Part shown: piece after piece, positions 32,953-34,266 of the stretch
Layout: each line of letters opens with the position of its first letter
Numbering within the stretch: the stretch's first letter is position 1
Assembly: GCA_027013295.1 (NCBI GenBank)
Contig: JALUXP010000072.1
Location: forward strand, 1-34,266
Length of the DNA stretch: 34,266 nucleotides
Direction of reading: 5' to 3'
Origin: Sulfurimonas sp.
Lineage (GTDB): Bacteria > Campylobacterota > Campylobacteria > Campylobacterales > Sulfurimonadaceae
Notes under the pieces: model-generated
What the model saw: the letters and a program-made list of their open reading frames with translations, nothing else
What the model was told of the DNA's origin: nothing
Database searches by the model: none
Position numbers and translations under genes: made by a program

Positions 32953-34266
32953 ATAGTTCTCCTGTTGGTTTTAGAAGCACCTGAGGATGCAGTGCTTGCA
33001 CTGTTTTCACCAGAACCAGCCCATGATGATGCACTGTTTACAAACTCTACTTCAAATCTGTTTGCAGTAGCAGGAGAAGATGTCGAGGAGTATCTATCGT
33101 AGAGGAGCCACGAAGAAGCATTGTATTCAAAAGTTGCTTTGTATGGATACTTTGTTCCAGTATAGGTGATAGGAACCTTTGTAATGCCTGCAGGGGTAGT
33201 GGTAATGGTGCCAATAGTGCTTTTTGATGTGGCAACACCAATTTGAGATGGGGTACCAATAATCTTTCCAGTGGCTGGAGTGTGGAGAGTATTGACAAAC
33301 CATCTAGGGTCATCTGTATATTTTGAGGCAATAGAATTTGGTAGAAGTGTTTTATCACAAGTGTTACCATTGGCATCAGTACCATAGCAATATGTTTCAA
33401 AGTAGATTAAGTCTGTTGCATTGGATGTATTGAATCTTTGTCTTGGTGCATGGGAACGAGCATACAAGAATGTAGCTGTATTGGTTGCTGTAGCATTTCC
33501 TGTGACAGCTCCAGTTGGGTAGGTAGCCGATGCGTTGAGTGCAAGTTCACCAATATTAACCTTTAGAGGGTTGAGCTGTATATTGGTTGTTCTTGTGAAA
33601 TTAAATCTCAGTTGTTTGGAGTTGTTTGATTCGTTCCATGCGATGGTTTTGCTTCCATTGTTAAAGCCTAGTTTAACACTAGAGTTAATATCTTTTGTAA
33701 GTAAAGTAGGGGTATTTGGTGTAGAGTTGGTGATGGTGATTTTCATATTCTTTTCCCACAGTCCAGAGGCATAATTTTTTGTTACTCCACCCAGAGCATT
33801 TCTAGCACTTAGAGTGATATCCATCGCAGCAAACATCGAAGAGGAGTTATTGATGTCGTTTGAAAGGTAGGTAAAAGTTCCATTGTTGGCATTTTTTACT
33901 GTAATAGTATCGAAGGTAAAAGAAGCAGGGATGAAGGTAGCATTGAGATCACCACATAGATATCCACCTGTTGTGGAACAGTTTTGAGGTGTACCATCGC
34001 CATTGTCAATAGCAGCCCAGTTTCGATCTTCAAAATGCAAAGTTACTTTTCCGACATCATCAAACTGAGTTATAGCATTTGTTGCTAAACCATTTGTAAA
34101 ACTTGGTTGAGTGACAATAGTGCTTGTCCCTACCATTCTTCCAGAAGAATCTTTAGTATCGTTATCTTCGTAATATATTGTAGCAATATTTAAATTTGTA
34201 TTTGATGTATAGAGATCAGTTGCAATTCCTCCTACATCTTCAGCAGTAAAAGTCAAGTCTAATGGA
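32946..34266 (-). CDS. C-terminal part of a large MshQ-like (DUF6701-type) surface protein (partial)
   Basis: The frame is open to the right edge, so at least 440 residues of a larger protein are present; the TTG at 34256 is probably internal. The sequence is Thr, Ser and Asn rich and beta-type. The region FTFDTITVKNANNGTFTYL with a following SARNALGGVTKNYASG resembles the DUF6701 domain at the C-terminus of MshQ proteins, which accompany MSHA-type pili. One Cys pair (ETYCYGTDANGNTCDK) may be a disulfide. It heads the minor pilin operon, fitting a pilus-tip adhesin. Family assignment is by eye only. Confidence 0.5.
   Translation of the reverse strand, partial: PLDLTFTAEDVGGIATDLYTSNTNLNIATIYYEDNDTKDSSGRMVGTSTIVTQPSFTNGLATNAITQFDDVGKVTLHFEDRNWAAIDNGDGTPQNCSTTGGYLCGDLNATFIPASFTFDTITVKNANNGTFTYLSNDINNSSSMFAAMDITLSARNALGGVTKNYASGLWEKNMKITITNSTPNTPTLLTKDINSSVKLGFNNGSKTIAWNESNNSKQLRFNFTRTTNIQLNPLKVNIGELALNASATYPTGAVTGNATATNTATFLYARSHAPRQRFNTSNATDLIYFETYCYGTDANGNTCDKTLLPNSIASKYTDDPRWFVNTLHTPATGKIIGTPSQIGVATSKSTIGTITTTPAGITKVPITYTGTKYPYKATFEYNASSWLLYDRYSSTSSPATANRFEVEFVNSASSWAGSGENSASTASSGASKTNRRTMW

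Noticed and set aside
1-34266. tRNA, rRNA, insertion sequence, integron or phage genes
   Set aside because: None seen: no transposase or integrase motifs, no terminal inverted repeats with a coding cargo, and no cloverleaf-like sequence noticed by eye; a tRNAscan run would be the formal check.

Overview
The window looks like a piece of chromosome from a sulfur- or hydrogen-oxidising Campylobacterota (Epsilonproteobacteria) species, closest in feel to Sulfurimonas. The reasons are AT-rich DNA, the gene orders secG-frr-pyrE, kdsA-ribH-nusB and thrS-infC that are familiar from this phylum, menaquinone synthesis by the futalosine route (mqnC), a 7TM-DISM diguanylate cyclase, a large multiheme cytochrome c, and extended TATAAT -10 boxes preceded by T-rich runs rather than clear -35 boxes. 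The genus is an inference; no rRNA or tRNA gene is present to fix it.

Layout. 1-221: 3' end of a thiamine-synthesis-type gene. 222-499: convergent gap with hairpins and terminators. 500-3681 (minus): zinc ABC importer znuA-znuC-znuB with bioC behind it. 3749-4414 (minus): an unknown lipoprotein. 4611-6140 (plus): secG-frr-pyrE. 6225-7847 (minus): CPA2 cation/proton antiporter. 7976-9604 (plus): DISM-GGDEF diguanylate cyclase. 9674-11293: pyrG, meeting a methyltransferase tail to tail. 11980-14300: thrS-infC. 14330-15655 (minus): YajR-like MFS transporter. 15813-19314 (plus): membrane histidine kinase, HD-GYP response regulator, rdgB. 19372-20358 (minus): a 30-codon gene with its own apparent sigma-54 promoter, then uppP. 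20451-22663 (plus): CheY-like regulator, kdsA, ribH, nusB. 22673-28230 (plus): tightly packed Fic protein, 12-heme cytochrome c, mqnC, M16 peptidase homologue. 28379-30172: recG behind a structured leader with a mini-ORF. 30327-30869 (minus): hpf. 30951-34266 (minus): minor pseudopilin operon with a partial MshQ-like adhesin.

Functional themes. Most genes are housekeeping: translation (frr, thrS, infC, nusB, hpf), nucleotides (pyrE, pyrG, rdgB), cell envelope (kdsA, uppP), cofactors (bioC, ribH, mqnC) and DNA repair (recG). c-di-GMP appears from both sides: a GGEEF cyclase and an HD-GYP phosphodiesterase driven by its own kinase. The cytochrome/mqnC pair ties menaquinone to periplasmic electron transfer.

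The least ordinary material is small and intergenic. (1) A complete-looking transcription unit for a 30-residue protein: sigma-54-type -24/-12 element, 5' hairpin, consensus Shine-Dalgarno, ORF and terminator hairpin. (2) A family of three hairpin-rich intergenic repeats whose stems differ in sequence but keep pairing. (3) A recG leader in which a 14-codon ORF has its start codon in a hairpin loop and its Shine-Dalgarno in the stem. (4) Start-site oddities: an apparent ATA start, a leaderless kinase mRNA, and TTG starts for thrS, infC and recG. No insertion sequence, CRISPR array or stable RNA gene was seen.
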